Origin: Natronomonas marina
Lineage (GTDB): Archaea; Halobacteriota; Halobacteria; Halobacteriales; Haloarculaceae
Reading direction: 5' to 3'
Assembly: GCF_024298905.1 (NCBI RefSeq)
Contig: NZ_CP101154.1
Span: forward strand, 1,612,001-1,676,000
DNA length: 64,000 nt
Numbering within the stretch: the first letter of the stretch is position 1; each line of letters begins with the position of its first letter. A program made the translations under genes and the position numbers. The notes beneath the pieces were generated by a model. It was not told where the DNA came from, did not search any database, and saw only the letters and a list, made by a program, of their open reading frames with translations. Shown one piece after another: positions 63,531 through 64,000 of this stretch.

Positions 63531-63860
63531 ATGGACGAGGCGATTCCGGTGACGGTTCTGGACGGCGGGACCGAGACGACGCTCCGGGTTTCGGAGGGGG
63601 CCGTCCTCCGGGACGCGCTCCTCGATACGGGATTCGATGTCTACGGACGAGTCTCGCGCCGTGTCAACTGCGGCGGGCGGGGTCTGTGTGGTACCTGTGG
63701 CGTCCGGGTTCGAGAGGGGACGCCGGCGCCCGAGCAGTGGCACGACGCGGCCGCCGAGCGGTGGGGCTACCCGCGGCTGTCGTGTCAGGTCAGAGTGACC
63801 GAACCGATGACCGTGGAGTTGGTCGAGAAGGTGGTCTGGGGCCAGTTGCTGCCGGACTAG
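63531..63860 (+). CDS. 2Fe-2S ferredoxin
   Basis: A 109-aa plant-type ferredoxin. Cluster ligands are visible: Cys in VNCGGRGLCGTCGV (C-x5-C-x2-C pattern) and the distal Cys in RLSCQVRV. The start ATG at 63531 gives the usual beta strand IPVTVLDGG. Electron carrier in the cytoplasm. No partner gene is adjacent. Its stop overlaps that of the next gene on the other strand. Confidence 0.88.
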   Translation: MDEAIPVTVLDGGTETTLRVSEGAVLRDALLDTGFDVYGRVSRRVNCGGRGLCGTCGVRVREGTPAPEQWHDAAAERWGYPRLSCQVRVTEPMTVELVEKVVWGQLLPD

Positions 63861-64000
63861 CGGTCGGTGTCACTCCAGGCGCACTCCTGACACTTGTAGC
63901 CGGTGACGAACTCCGTGACGCTGGGCATGTAACCGACCGAGAGGACGTCCCCGCCGCAGTCCGGACAGTCGCGGTCGGCGTCCTCGATGCCCTCGGTGTC
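63857..64000 (-). CDS. zinc-ribbon protein (DUF5795-like), N-terminus beyond the window
   Basis: Only the last 47 codons are in the window. They show DRDCPDCGGDVLSVGYMPSV and GYKCQECAWSDTDR, two C-x2-C pairs around a beta hairpin, matching the small haloarchaeal DUF5795 proteins. The stop overlaps the convergent ferredoxin stop (ctag). The start and the full length cannot be seen. Confidence 0.7.
   Translation of the reverse strand, partial: DTEGIEDADRDCPDCGGDVLSVGYMPSVTEFVTGYKCQECAWSDTDR

Overview
The window is haloarchaeal chromosome (class Halobacteria). The evidence is high GC with GC-rich third positions, strongly acidic proteins, AT-rich TATA elements 25-30 bases upstream of apparently leaderless starts, archaeal marker genes (pelota, archaeal RqcH/NFACT, a Bat-type HTH regulator, DUF211), Tat-type and lipobox exports, type III-like archaeal pilins, and a tRNA-Trp with a roughly 106-nt intron.

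Region 1 (about 1-33.5 kb) is ordinary chromosome. It holds a phosphoribosyltransferase and an APC permease; a four-gene 2-oxoacid dehydrogenase operon in which the lipoyl domain and the E2 core are separate genes; a Zn alcohol dehydrogenase of the secondary-alcohol type; two HTH regulators; a VIT1/CCC1 transporter beside a DUF211 protein; stress genes (UspA, Hsp20, DUF2267, beta carbonic anhydrase); surE; an Rsm22-like methyltransferase overlapping a prephenate dehydrogenase; a Tat-exported subtilase; the ribosome-rescue genes rqcH and pelA; and a dipeptide/oligopeptide ABC transporter whose first permease gene is transcribed away from the other three.

Region 2 (about 34.99-63.28 kb) is an integrated mobile element of about 28.3 kb. 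It is bounded by a 15-bp direct repeat. The right copy covers the 3' end of the intron-containing tRNA-Trp gene, and the left copy lies 60 bp from a tyrosine integrase. The element has an early or regulatory half (35-45.3 kb) of small overlapping genes, many with zinc-ribbon, RHH or winged-helix features. It then has one long leftward operon (59.2 to 45.6 kb) for what looks like a membrane-associated particle or a cell-surface machine: a 516-aa secreted, C-terminally anchored protein, about ten small multi-span membrane proteins, a 773-aa PKD/Thr-Pro-rich membrane protein, a P-loop ATPase, a type IV pilin-like protein and a 702-aa surface beta-propeller. I recognise no capsid, portal, terminase, polymerase or Rep gene. 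The operon could encode an undescribed enveloped or vesicle-like virus or plasmid, or a conjugation/secretion device.

The right part of the element (59.4-63.2 kb) holds an AbrB-type regulator beside a divergent promoter flanked by inverted repeats. Next to it is a second, catalytic-domain-only tyrosine recombinase, followed by a 222-bp segment bounded by 28-bp imperfect inverted repeats. The right repeat encodes the C-terminus of the next gene, and the left repeat opens into an in-frame alternative tail, so this is a candidate DNA-inversion switch. The far right is a cascade of tiny zinc-ribbon genes with 4-bp overlaps. A decayed version of the first two genes of this cascade lies just outside the left repeat, which suggests that another related element once occupied the same tRNA site.

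Region 3 (63.27-64 kb) is chromosome again: tRNA-Trp, a 2Fe-2S ferredoxin and the end of a small zinc-ribbon gene. All functional calls are from reading sequence and motifs; no database search was possible.
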